From Rhizobiaceae bacterium (GTDB lineage Bacteria > Pseudomonadota > Alphaproteobacteria > Rhizobiales > Rhizobiaceae), in the NCBI GenBank assembly GCA_020696915.1, contig JAJFMR010000020.1, positions 1 to 17,161 on the forward strand: a stretch of DNA of 17,161 bases, written 5' to 3'. Every line of letters begins with the position of its first letter. Within the stretch, counting starts at the first letter, position 1. The notes under the pieces are model-generated. The model worked only from the letters and a program-made list of their open reading frames with translations, made no database searches and was not told where the DNA came from. Shown here one piece after another: positions 1 through 7,278 of this stretch. The position numbers were made by a program, and so were the translations under genes.

Positions 1-161
1 CGGCCGTGGTGCCGGGAGATTGTGGGATCGGTCAGCTCGGCGCGGATGATTCTTAGTCGCGCAATAGTGCCGGCCTCGTCCGCCTCCATCGCCTTCGAGT
101 AGCCAATCACGTCTGCCGCCAAGATCGCCAGCAGCTTCCTATCGAGCGGGGGGACTGTCAT
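1..161 (-). CDS. Class III adenylate/guanylate cyclase, N-terminal fragment (runs off left edge)
   Basis: Reading the minus strand from the ATG at 161 gives 53 codons with no stop before the window edge. The peptide contains KLLAILAADVIGYSKAMEAD and then AGTIARLRIIRAELTDPTIS. This is the typical opening of the rhizobial class III nucleotide cyclases, where the catalytic domain starts at the N-terminus. The Asp of the AADVIGYS motif corresponds to the first metal-binding aspartate of the family. Known members convert ATP (or GTP) to the cyclic nucleotide, often with C-terminal TPR or sensor domains; those would lie outside the window. No strong Shine-Dalgarno sequence is visible upstream of the ATG. 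The family call is firm. Substrate and activity cannot be judged from the fragment. Confidence 0.85.
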   Translation of the reverse strand, partial: MTVPPLDRKLLAILAADVIGYSKAMEADEAGTIARLRIIRAELTDPTISRHHG

Positions 162-540
162 GTCGCGCCACTTCAAAGGATATGGCGCAGAACTCTACAC
201 CCCTCGAGGTGCCGCGGCCAGCACACCGCCTCGGGCCGTTGAAACGGATGCAGCCTCGCGGTTGGCAACCGGATATGCGCTGCTTCTGTGGGATCGGCCT
301 TTTGGCGCAAAATCGCTGAGCCGATATCAGTGGGGGTCAACGAGCATCAGGAGCCAGAGTGAGCGGCCGCTCGTCAGCCCTTCCGGACCTTCGACTGGGT
401 GCGGATGAACGGCAGACACGGGTCAGCTTTTGCCGTTTCTAAAGCCCGGCGGCCGGAACGGGAAAGTAGCGCGCCACCTGCGCAGAAAGCGCCATGGCCA
501 AGGGACCAAGCTGCACGGGGCAGCCTGAGAACGTCCGCAG
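162..540. other. Gene-poor intergenic stretch, no convincing gene
   Basis: About 380 bases lie between the cyclase start and the tRNA terminator. Two short plus-strand reading frames (160-408 and 399-662) exist, but their translations have no recognisable domain, are low in complexity, and one overlaps the tRNA. An ATCGGC/GCCGAT inverted repeat (293-298 with 320-325) has a 21-base loop and no adjacent T-run. The cyclase promoter should lie in the left part, but I see no confident -35/-10 pair. No copy of the tRNA 3' end was found that would mark an attachment site. Confidence 0.5.
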
Positions 541-576
541 AACAAAAACCTGCTAACTACCACACCCGGTTAGCAG
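541..576 (-). terminator. Intrinsic terminator of tRNA-Glu
   Basis: On the minus strand the perfect 8-bp arms CTGCTAAC and GTTAGCAG (plus-strand positions 569-576 and 550-557) enclose an 11-base loop. They are followed at once by GTTTTTGTT. A stem plus U-tract located 46 bases past the tRNA CCA end is a standard Rho-independent terminator in the right orientation. Confidence 0.85.
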
Positions 577-621
577 ATGGCGCCTGCGAGGATCTGTTTC
601 TGTTGGATAGATGCGACGAAG

Positions 622-696
622 TGGTACGCCCAAGGGGAATCGAACCCCTGTTCCCGCCGTGAAAGGGCGGTGTCCTGACCGCTAGACGATGGGCGC
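622..696 (-). tRNA. tRNA-Glu (anticodon UUC), CCA encoded
   Basis: The minus strand from 696 to 622 folds as a 75-nt cloverleaf. The acceptor arms are GCGCCCA and TGGGCGT. The anticodon stem is CCGCC/GGCGG with loop CTTTCAC, so the anticodon is TTC (glutamate). The T-arm is AGGGG-TTCGATT-CCCCT. The discriminator base is A and CCA is encoded at 624-622. The first acceptor pair is G1-U72, a wobble rather than the G-C seen in E. coli tRNA-Glu. The gene has its own promoter and terminator and so looks like a single-gene transcription unit. Confidence 0.97.
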
Positions 697-714
697 GTTA
701 CCAGAGACGAAGCG

Positions 715-743
715 CTTATAATTGCCTTGCCAGTAGCGGGCAA
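715..743 (-). promoter_or_regulatory. Promoter of tRNA-Glu
   Basis: On the minus strand a -35 box TTGCCC (743-738) and a -10 box TATAAG (720-715) are separated by exactly 17 bases. The predicted start falls roughly 10 bases before the mature tRNA 5' end at 696. The spacing and position suit a sigma70-type stable-RNA promoter. Confidence 0.65.
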
Positions 744-787
744 CCCCTGCGCCGCCAAGGCTGGAAGTTTCCGGTCGAGACCGTTGT

Positions 788-2134
788 TCAGGTCTTGCGC
801 CGCCGGCAGCGCCAGTTCCAGTCGCGCTCGGGGCCGACGTCGATGTGCACGGATTCGGTATGGCAGTAGGTTCCCACGCCGCCGCGGCCAGGCATCGAGC
901 GGGCGAGCCTGGCGAGTTCCCATTTGCTGACGCCGGGGATCTGCACGTCGACCGCCGCGCAGTGCATATGCATGGATCTCTTGGCGCCGTTCACCTTCCG
1001 GTTGTGGCTGGGGCTGCGATAGCCGGAGGTGACTACCATCCTCTTGCCGTAGTGGCTTTCGATTGCCTTCAGCATGCGCACCAGATCGGGTTTCAGGCAG
1101 CCGACGTCGACGTTCTCGCGCTGCTTCAGCAGGCCGTTCGGCGCCATGCGCGCGAGCCCCGGCGCATAGGCCAGCTGCACCGACTCTCCTGCGTCCTCGT
1201 GCAGGTCGATGTCGCTGTCGTCGTCGAGGCCCGACCGGCGCTTGATTTCGAACAGCGCCGTCTTCCGAACCCCGGGCAGTGCAAATTAGCCGGATTTCCC
1301 ATCGTCGAGCGACGCCAGGCGCACCGGCCTCTCGGGCTTGGCCGGCGGCTTCCCGGCCGCCTCAGCGATTGCGGTTGCGGCTTGCGGCTTTTTCTTGATC
1401 GCGCTGGACGCGCCGGCAGCCGGCGATGTCCCGAAAAACGCCGACAGGAAGCCTCGCTTTTTCGGCTCGACCAAAGGAGACCCGGGCATCACGCCGGCAG
1501 TCAGCACGGCGCCGCCATTCTCCGGCGCCGGATCCTCCGCTGCCGCTGGCTGTGCGGCCGGGGCCTGAGGCTCCGGGGCGGGGGTCTGAGGTTGGGCGGC
1601 GGGGGCCTCAGGTTCGGCGGCGGCGAGACCGGATTGCGGCTCCGGCTTTTCCTGTATGGGGCTTGTCGCGGCGGCAGCCGGCGATGTCCCGAAAAACGCC
1701 GACAGGAAGCCGCGCTTCCTGGGCTCGGCCACGGACGCCTTCGGCATGACGCCGGCGGTCAGCGCGGCGCCACCGTTCTCCAGCACCGGACCCTCTGCGG
1801 CGGCCGGCTGTGCGGCGGGCGCCTGAGGCTCGGCGGCGGCGCTTGCCGCCGGCGCGGCCGGTTCGGCGGTGGCTGCGGCTTGAGCATCGGTTCCGGGTTT
1901 CAGCATCGGCAGCGAGGCGACTTCGTCGGGCAACCCCGCCTCACCGCCCGCATAGGCCTCGGTCGAAGTCCCGGTCTCTGCCGACTGGACGACCTCGCCC
2001 TCGGGTGGGCCGGTGAAGGAAGGCGAGGCAAGCTCGGGCGAACCGGTGGCCGAACACGAGGCCAGCAGAACCGACAGCAGCAGTGCCGAAGCAGCGCGAA
2101 CTTCCCCTCGTGCCGTGCGCGGCCCTGCTTTCAA
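788..2134 (-). pseudogene. Lipoprotein with C-terminal peptidase M15/DUF882-type domain, interrupted by an in-frame TAA
   Basis: I read one frame of 449 codons with a single internal stop, TAA at 1288-1286. The best start is the TTG at 2134, preceded by AAGGGGA at good spacing. From there residues 1-27 form a basic, hydrophobic signal peptide ending in the lipobox LASC (Cys27). A long Pro/Ala/Glu-rich linker follows, containing an 86-residue duplication. After the stop the frame continues for 165 codons: acidic linker FEIKRRSGLDDDSDIDLHED, then a YcbK-like M15 domain. The Zn-ligand pattern SxHxxGxAxD is present as SMHMHCAAVD (Gly replaced by Cys), with a later His in ESVHIDV. Related proteins act on cell-wall peptides. 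In homologues I recall, linker and catalytic domain are one polypeptide, so the stop removes the enzyme from its anchor. A GTG at 1180 with AGGAGA just upstream could allow separate translation of the domain. A sequencing error, a nonsense mutation or a real split cannot be distinguished here. Confidence 0.75.
1415..1830. repeat. 258-bp-period direct duplication inside the lipoprotein linker
   Basis: The plus strand shows the same block near 1415 and again near 1673, including a near-identical stretch with GATGTCCCGAAAAACGCCGA. The offset is 258 bases, which is 86 codons. At protein level both copies read ENGGA-(A/V)-LTAGVMP, then (R/K)KRGFLSAFFGTSPAA, followed by Pro/Ala-rich spacer. The duplication stays in frame. 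The copies have diverged mainly in the spacers, so it is not a brand-new event. Confidence 0.85.
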
Positions 2135-2333
2135 GCCGTTCCCCTTCCACTGTCGCGACCGGCGCTCGGTCGAGCGGCACCGGCATGATCGGGTCAAATC
2201 ACCGCGCCTGTCCCCGGGCGGCGATCCTTCGGAATCAGCCTCACGGTCGGCCCGAAATATGGCCGCACCATGTCTCCACCGCCTTTTCGCCTGCTTTTGC
2301 CTTTCAGTCAATTCACCCCGATATTGTGACGGT

Positions 2334-4166
2334 TTACGCTCTGACCTTCACATAGCTGCCCGGCGCGTCGCCGAGCACCTTGACGCCTTTGCCGACCTTG
2401 CGGGCGGCTACTTTGCCATTGCCGCGTGCCTCGACCCACTCCTGCCAGTGCGGCCACCAGGAACCCGGATTTTCCGTGGCTTTGGCCATCCAGGCGTCGA
2501 AGTCGCCGACCGGCTCACCATCGGTCCAGTACTGGTACTTGTTCAACTGCGGCGGATTGACGACGCCCGCGATGTGCCCGGAGCCGGCGACCACGAGCTC
2601 GACGTCACCACCGAAGTAGCGGCAGCCGAGAAACACCGACCGCGCCGGGGCGATGTGATCCTCCCTGGTCGCCAGATTGTAGACCGGGATGGTCACGTCC
2701 GAGAGCGACAGCGTTCGCCCGGCAAGCTCCATCCTGCCTTGCGACAGGTTGTTCTGGAGATAGCAGTTGCGCAGGTAGAAGGAGTGGTTTGCAGCGCCCA
2801 TCCGCGTCGCATCGGCATTCCAGTAGAGCAGGTCGAAGGGCAGGGGATCCTTGCCGCGCATGTAGTTGTTGACGACATAGGGCCAGATCAGGTCGCCGGA
2901 GCGCAGCATGTTGAAGGCGGTGGCCATCCGGGTGCCTTCGAGATAGCCCTTCTGGTTCATCGAGCGCTCGACGGCCGCCACCTGGTCCTCGTCGACGAAC
3001 ACTTTCAGGTCGCCCGCGTAGGTGAAGTCCACCTGGGTGGCGAAGAAGGTCACCGTCTTCACGCGCTCGTCGCCCTCCTGCGCCAGCAGGGCAAGCCCCG
3101 CCGCGAGCAGCGTGCCGCCGACGCAGTAGCCTATGGCGTTGACCTCGCGCTGTCCCGTCGCCTGCGCGACGACGTCCAGGCCGTACTGCAAGCCTTCGCG
3201 GATATACGCCTCCCAATCCTTCGTGCCGTGACGCTCGTCCGGATTGACCCAGGAGATGACGAACACGGTATGGCCCTGCTCGACGGCCCATCTGATGAAG
3301 GATTTTTCGGGATTGAGGTCGAGGATGTAGAATTTGTTGATCCAGGGGGGGCAGATGATCAGCGGCCGTTTCAGAACCCTTTTGGTCGCAGGCTCGTACT
3401 GGATTATCTCCGCCATGTCGCTCCGGCCCACCACCTTGCCGGGGGTCACGGCGATGTTCCTGCCGATCTCGAATCGCGACGTGTCGGCTTGCCTGAGCTT
3501 GAGCTCGCCCTTGCCGGCGGCGATGTCCTCGGCCAGCATCTTCATGCCGCGCACGAGGTTCTCGCCGCTCGACGCCATCGTCTCGCGGAGCAGTTCCGGG
3601 TTGGTCAGGATGAAGTTCGACGGCGAGATCGCGTTGGCGACCTGCTTGACGTAGAACTCGGCCTTGTGGCGGGTGTGCTCGTCCAGCCCGTCGGCGTGCT
3701 CCACGAGATCGGCGGCCCACCGGGACGTCACCAGGTAGGCCTGCTTGAGGAAATCGAAGAACGCGTTCCTGCCCCATTCGGGGTCCTGGAAACGTTTGTC
3801 GCCGCGCGCCGGCTGCACTGCATCGGGCACGTCCTCGCCGCCTCCCGCCTTGCTGACGGCGTTTCCCCAGACGGTAAGATAGCCGGAAAACAGCCTCGTC
3901 TGCGCTTCCAGCGCGCGCGCCGGGTCCGACAGCCAGTACTCCGTGACCTTCGAGAAGGTCTTCACCATGTCGGCCATCGGCTCGGCGACGTGATCGCGCA
4001 CCTCGCCCTTCTCGCGCGGCTCGACCCAGGCCGAGGCGGCCTTGCCGGCCTGCTCGATCATCCGCGCCAGGTTGAGCGCGAAGCGCTCCGGATCCTTCAC
4101 CAGGTACTGGTCGACACCCGATTCGGATTCGCCGCCGGTCTTTCCCTGCTCGGGCTCTTTCGGCAT
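2334..4166 (-). CDS. phaC: Class I poly(3-hydroxyalkanoate) synthase PhaC
   Basis: PhaC polymerises (R)-3-hydroxyacyl-CoA, usually 3-hydroxybutyryl-CoA, into storage polyester at the granule surface. From the ATG at 4166 the protein is 610 residues, the normal length for a class I enzyme that needs no PhaE or PhaR subunit. The N-terminal PhaC_N region is followed by an alpha/beta hydrolase core. The lipase-like box is GYCVGG with nucleophile Cys348. The other triad members are Asp503 in REDHIAP and His531 in GSGHIAG. PLIICPPWINKFYILDLNP and the Trp-rich C-terminus (SWWPHWQEW) are typical. A TTG at 4178 is the longest in-frame start, but it directly abuts the GGGAGG ribosome site, so the ATG is preferred. 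The gene is divergent from the small lipoprotein gene. No phasin, phaA, phaB or phaR gene lies nearby. Confidence 0.97.
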   Translation of the reverse strand: MPKEPEQGKTGGESESGVDQYLVKDPERFALNLARMIEQAGKAASAWVEPREKGEVRDHVAEPMADMVKTFSKVTEYWLSDPARALEAQTRLFSGYLTVWGNAVSKAGGGEDVPDAVQPARGDKRFQDPEWGRNAFFDFLKQAYLVTSRWAADLVEHADGLDEHTRHKAEFYVKQVANAISPSNFILTNPELLRETMASSGENLVRGMKMLAEDIAAGKGELKLRQADTSRFEIGRNIAVTPGKVVGRSDMAEIIQYEPATKRVLKRPLIICPPWINKFYILDLNPEKSFIRWAVEQGHTVFVISWVNPDERHGTKDWEAYIREGLQYGLDVVAQATGQREVNAIGYCVGGTLLAAGLALLAQEGDERVKTVTFFATQVDFTYAGDLKVFVDEDQVAAVERSMNQKGYLEGTRMATAFNMLRSGDLIWPYVVNNYMRGKDPLPFDLLYWNADATRMGAANHSFYLRNCYLQNNLSQGRMELAGRTLSLSDVTIPVYNLATREDHIAPARSVFLGCRYFGGDVELVVAGSGHIAGVVNPPQLNKYQYWTDGEPVGDFDAWMAKATENPGSWWPHWQEWVEARGNGKVAARKVGKGVKVLGDAPGSYVKVRA

Positions 4167-4204
4167 GATGGGCTGCAATCCTCCCGTGGGCCTGTTGTTG
4201 ACAT

Positions 4205-4233
4205 AATATCATGGGACGTCCAAACGGGTCCAA
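4205..4233 (-). promoter_or_regulatory. Candidate phaC promoter
   Basis: On the minus strand TTGGAC (4233-4228) lies 17 bases before GATATT (4210-4205). An overlapping TATTAT at 4208-4203 would give a 19-base spacer. This is the only AT-rich patch in the phaC/lipoprotein gap, and it leaves a short leader before the ATG at 4166. It is a pattern match only. Confidence 0.35.
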
Positions 4234-4257
4234 CGCGGTGCTTCGCCGGAGCAGGAT

Positions 4258-4623
4258 ATGGCACATCTGATTGGCTCTGCGGTCCGTTGGGCCGTGCGGG
4301 CAGGGCTGGTGGCGGGCTCTTCCATCGCCGTTTCGGCCTGCACGACCGCCGAGACGCCGCCGCTTTCCAGATACGACCAGGCGGCGATCGCTGCGGGCCG
4401 CGGGCCCCTCGACACCGGCACCTACCCCAACCTGAACATTCCCCAGAAAGGGGCGGCACCGCAGTTCAGCAACCAGGAGCGGGACGCCAAGCTCGCCGCC
4501 CTGCGGGCCGAGCAGCAGCGCCAGGCGCCTGGCAGCACGGAAACCGCCGAGCAGCGCCAGCGGCGGCTGCAGCTTCTGACCGACGAGCAGGAAGACACGC
4601 TCGACGCCATTGAGGGCAACTGA
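4258..4623 (+). CDS. Small lipoprotein of unknown function
   Basis: The 121-residue protein begins with a basic/hydrophobic signal segment and a lipobox AVSAC, with Cys28 as the expected lipidated residue. The mature part is about 93 residues, polar, and rich in Gln, Glu, Arg and Ala. Residues 70-115 are heptad-like and probably helical or coiled coil. GGAG lies six bases before the ATG, so the start is well supported. I recognise no enzymatic domain. It sits divergent to phaC and just upstream of alaC, and may share a transcript with alaC (79-base gap). Its likely location is the periplasmic face of the inner or outer membrane. The function is unknown. Confidence 0.8.
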   Translation: MAHLIGSAVRWAVRAGLVAGSSIAVSACTTAETPPLSRYDQAAIAAGRGPLDTGTYPNLNIPQKGAAPQFSNQERDAKLAALRAEQQRQAPGSTETAEQRQRRLQLLTDEQEDTLDAIEGN

Positions 4624-4702
4624 AGGAGGGCAACCGGCACTCGACCCCTCCCGGAAACCGATATATAGCGCGGCTTCGACAGGCCTCAGCCCCGGATTGC
4701 AG

Positions 4703-5920
4703 ATGGAAGAATTTCACAAGGTCCGCCGTCTTCCGCCCTACGTCTTCGAGCAGGTGAACCGCCTGAAGGCCAGCGCCCGGTCGCGCGGTGCCGACATCAT
4801 CGATCTGGGCATGGGCAATCCCGACCTGCCGACCCCAAAGGCGATCGTCGACAAGCTCTGCGAGGTGGTGAGGGACCCTCGCACCCACCGCTACTCATCG
4901 TCGCGCGGCATTCCCGGCCTGCGCCGCGCCCAGGCCGCCTATTATGCCCGCCGCTTCGGCGTGAAGCTCGATCCGGAAAGCCAGGTGGTCGCGACCCTGG
5001 GCTCCAAGGAAGGCTTCGCCAACATGGCGCAGGCCATCACCGCGCCCGGCGACGTCATCCTCTGTCCCAACCCGACCTATCCGATCCATGCCTTCGGTTT
5101 CATCATGTCGGGTGGCGTCATCCGGTCGCTGCAGGCGGAACCGGATGCCGGCTTCCTCGCCGCACTGGAGCGCGGGGTCCGGCATTCGACCCCGAAGCCG
5201 CTGGCGCTGATCCTGAACTACCCTTCCAACCCGACCGCGCACGTGGCGTCGCTCGATTTCTACAGGGAGGTCGTCGCCTTCGCGCGGAAGCACGACATCA
5301 TCGTCCTGTCCGATCTTGCCTATTCGGAGATTTATTTCGACGGCTCACCGCCGCCCTCGGTGCTGCAGGTGCCGGGTGCGATCGACATCGCGGTCGAGTT
5401 CACGTCGATGTCGAAGACCTTCTCCATGCCGGGCTGGCGCATGGGTTTCGCGGTCGGCAACGAGCGCCTGATCGCTGCGTTGACGCGGGTGAAGTCCTAT
5501 CTCGACTACGGCGCCTTCACGCCCATCCAGGTCGCCGCGACATCGGCGCTGAACGGCGACGGCGAAGACATCGCCGAGGTCCGTGGCGTTTATCACCGGC
5601 GTCGCGACGTCATGGTGGACGCCTTCGGGCGCGCCGGATGGCCGGTGCCGCCGCCGGCCGCCTCGATGTTCGCCTGGGCGCCGATCCCGGAGCCGTTCCG
5701 GCATCTCGGCTCCCTCGAATTCTCCAAGCTCCTGATCGAGCACGCCGACGTCGCGGTGGCGCCGGGTGTCGGCTTCGGCGAGCACGGCGACGATCACGTG
5801 CGCATCGCGCTGGTCGAGAACGAGCACCGCATCCGGCAGGCGGCGCGCAACATCAAGCGCTTCTTCGCGGCGTCCGCCAGCCAGCCCGACAACGTGGTGC
5901 CGCTCGCCGCAAGGCGCTGA
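4703..5920 (+). CDS. alaC: Class I/II PLP aminotransferase, AlaC-like (alanine-forming)
   Basis: From the ATG at 4703 the protein has 405 residues. It aligns by eye along its length with E. coli AlaC, which makes L-alanine from pyruvate and glutamate in the cytoplasm: RLPPYVFE, DIIDLGMGNPD, THRYSSSRGIPGLRRA, LGSKEGFANM. PLP-binding residues are visible: Asn176 (SNPT), Asp204 and Tyr207 (LSDLAY), the Schiff-base Lys238 (SMSKTFSMPGWRMGF), and the carboxylate-binding Arg367 (HVRIAL). An upstream in-frame start at 4610 overlaps the lipoprotein gene and adds 31 residues with no family match, so it was not used. The ribosome site is weak. Automated annotation often labels this family LL-diaminopimelate aminotransferase; the AlaC resemblance is stronger. 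The hom gene follows 45 bases later, consistent with an amino-acid biosynthesis operon. Confidence 0.88.
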   Translation: MEEFHKVRRLPPYVFEQVNRLKASARSRGADIIDLGMGNPDLPTPKAIVDKLCEVVRDPRTHRYSSSRGIPGLRRAQAAYYARRFGVKLDPESQVVATLGSKEGFANMAQAITAPGDVILCPNPTYPIHAFGFIMSGGVIRSLQAEPDAGFLAALERGVRHSTPKPLALILNYPSNPTAHVASLDFYREVVAFARKHDIIVLSDLAYSEIYFDGSPPPSVLQVPGAIDIAVEFTSMSKTFSMPGWRMGFAVGNERLIAALTRVKSYLDYGAFTPIQVAATSALNGDGEDIAEVRGVYHRRRDVMVDAFGRAGWPVPPPAASMFAWAPIPEPFRHLGSLEFSKLLIEHADVAVAPGVGFGEHGDDHVRIALVENEHRIRQAARNIKRFFAASASQPDNVVPLAARR

Positions 5921-5965
5921 CGACACTCGACCGACCGACCGACAACCGAGGGGACGTCGCCTGAC

Positions 5966-7273
5966 ATGGCCGAACCGTTGCGCATTGGAATTGCGGGCCT
6001 CGGCACGGTCGGGGCAGCAGTGGCGCGCGTGCTATCGGAAAAGGCGGCCGAACTGACCAGGCAATGCGGGCGCGGCATCGTCGTTGCCGCCGTTTCGGCG
6101 CGCCATCGCGAGCGCGAGCGCGGCATCGACCTTGGCACCGCGCAATGGTTCGACGATCCTGCCGACATGGCGGCCAAGGCCGGCATCGACGTGTTCGTGG
6201 AGCTGATCGGCGGCGAGGAAGGGGCTGCCAGGACGAGCGTCCGGACCGCCCTCGAAGCCGGCAGGCACGTGGTCACCGCCAACAAGGCGCTGCTGGCGAG
6301 ACACGGTGTCGGGCTCGCCGAAATCGCCGAGAAGCGAGGCGTGCTCCTGAATTACGAAGCGGCCGTGGCGGGCGGCATTCCGGTCATCAAGACCATGCGC
6401 GAGGCGATGGCCGGCAACTCGGTCTCCCGCGTCTTCGGAATCCTCAACGGCACCTGCAACTATATCCTGACGCGCATGGAGGCAGAGGGCCTGACCTTCG
6501 ATGCCTGCCTGAACGACGCACAGCAGCTCGGTTACGCCGAGGCCGACCCGACCTTCGACATCGAGGGCCACGACACCGCCCACAAGCTGGCCATCCTCTC
6601 CAGTCTGGCGTTCGGCCACCGCATTGCCGCCGACGACATCTACATGGAGGGAATCTCCAACATATCCCAGGCCGACATCCGCGCCGCAGCCGAACTCGGC
6701 TATCGCATCAAGTTGCTTGGCGTGGCGCAGCGGACCGACAGCGGCGTCGAGCAGCGCGTGCACCCCACCATGGTGCCCACCGCCTCGGTAATCGCCCAGG
6801 TGCACGGCGTGACCAATGCCGTGGCGATCGAGACCGACATATTGGGCGAATTGCTCCTGTCGGGACCCGGCGCAGGCGGCAACGCGACGGCGTCCGCGGT
6901 GGTGGGCGACATTGCCGATATCGCCAAGAGCCGCCCCGGATTCCAGCACGGCCCCGTTTTCGGCCGACCGGCGCGCGAACTCGTTGCCTACCGCAAGGCA
7001 CGCATGCGCCGCCATGCCGGCGGCTATTTCATCCGGCTGACCGTTCAGGACCGTCTTGGCGTCTTTGCCGCGATCGCCAAGCGCATGGCCGACAATGAAA
7101 TCTCACTGGAATCGATCGTCCAGCGCGCCGCCGATGCCGAGGCCCAGAAGACAGTCATCCTGGTGACCCACGAGACCACCGAGGCAGCCGTGCGCAAGGC
7201 CGTCGACGGCATCACCAAAGACGGCCACCTTCTCGACAAGCCGCAGGTGATCCGGATCGAGCGGGCGGATTAG
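5966..7273 (+). CDS. hom: Homoserine dehydrogenase
   Basis: This enzyme reduces aspartate-semialdehyde to homoserine, the branch point to threonine and methionine. The 435-residue protein shows an N-terminal NAD(P)-binding fold with GLGTVG (11-16) and ATANK-type segment TANKALL (Lys107). The catalytic segment is AEADPTFDIEGHDTAHKL, with Lys207 as the expected catalytic lysine. A C-terminal ACT domain begins near residue 353 (GGYFIRLTVQDRLGVFAAIA), which in this family mediates feedback control, typically by threonine. AGGGGA lies 11 bases before the ATG. The gene follows alaC on the same strand, and recJ begins five bases after its stop, so translational coupling is likely. The length is normal for the monofunctional form without a fused aspartokinase. 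Confidence 0.97.
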   Translation: MAEPLRIGIAGLGTVGAAVARVLSEKAAELTRQCGRGIVVAAVSARHRERERGIDLGTAQWFDDPADMAAKAGIDVFVELIGGEEGAARTSVRTALEAGRHVVTANKALLARHGVGLAEIAEKRGVLLNYEAAVAGGIPVIKTMREAMAGNSVSRVFGILNGTCNYILTRMEAEGLTFDACLNDAQQLGYAEADPTFDIEGHDTAHKLAILSSLAFGHRIAADDIYMEGISNISQADIRAAAELGYRIKLLGVAQRTDSGVEQRVHPTMVPTASVIAQVHGVTNAVAIETDILGELLLSGPGAGGNATASAVVGDIADIAKSRPGFQHGPVFGRPARELVAYRKARMRRHAGGYFIRLTVQDRLGVFAAIAKRMADNEISLESIVQRAADAEAQKTVILVTHETTEAAVRKAVDGITKDGHLLDKPQVIRIERAD

Positions 7274-7278
7274 CTGCC

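Noticed and set aside
160..662. Two short plus-strand frames between the cyclase and the tRNA
   Set aside because: No domain and atypical composition; one runs through the tRNA gene.
845..2188. 447-codon plus-strand frame opposite the M15 lipoprotein
   Set aside because: Low-complexity shadow; the opposite strand carries signal peptide, lipobox and zinc-peptidase motifs.
2605..4266. 553-codon minus-strand frame overlapping phaC in another phase
   Set aside because: Arg/Gly/Ala-rich translation without family features; a second-phase shadow of phaC.
2013..4613. 866-codon open frame on the plus strand opposite phaC and into the lipoprotein gene
   Set aside because: It is a codon-bias shadow of phaC in GC-rich DNA. 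The translation has no domain, whereas the minus strand encodes a complete PHA synthase with its catalytic triad.
4625..4651. GGAGGG/CCCTCC inverted repeat after the small lipoprotein gene
   Set aside because: The 15-base loop and absence of a T-run make it a poor terminator; likely chance in GC-rich sequence.
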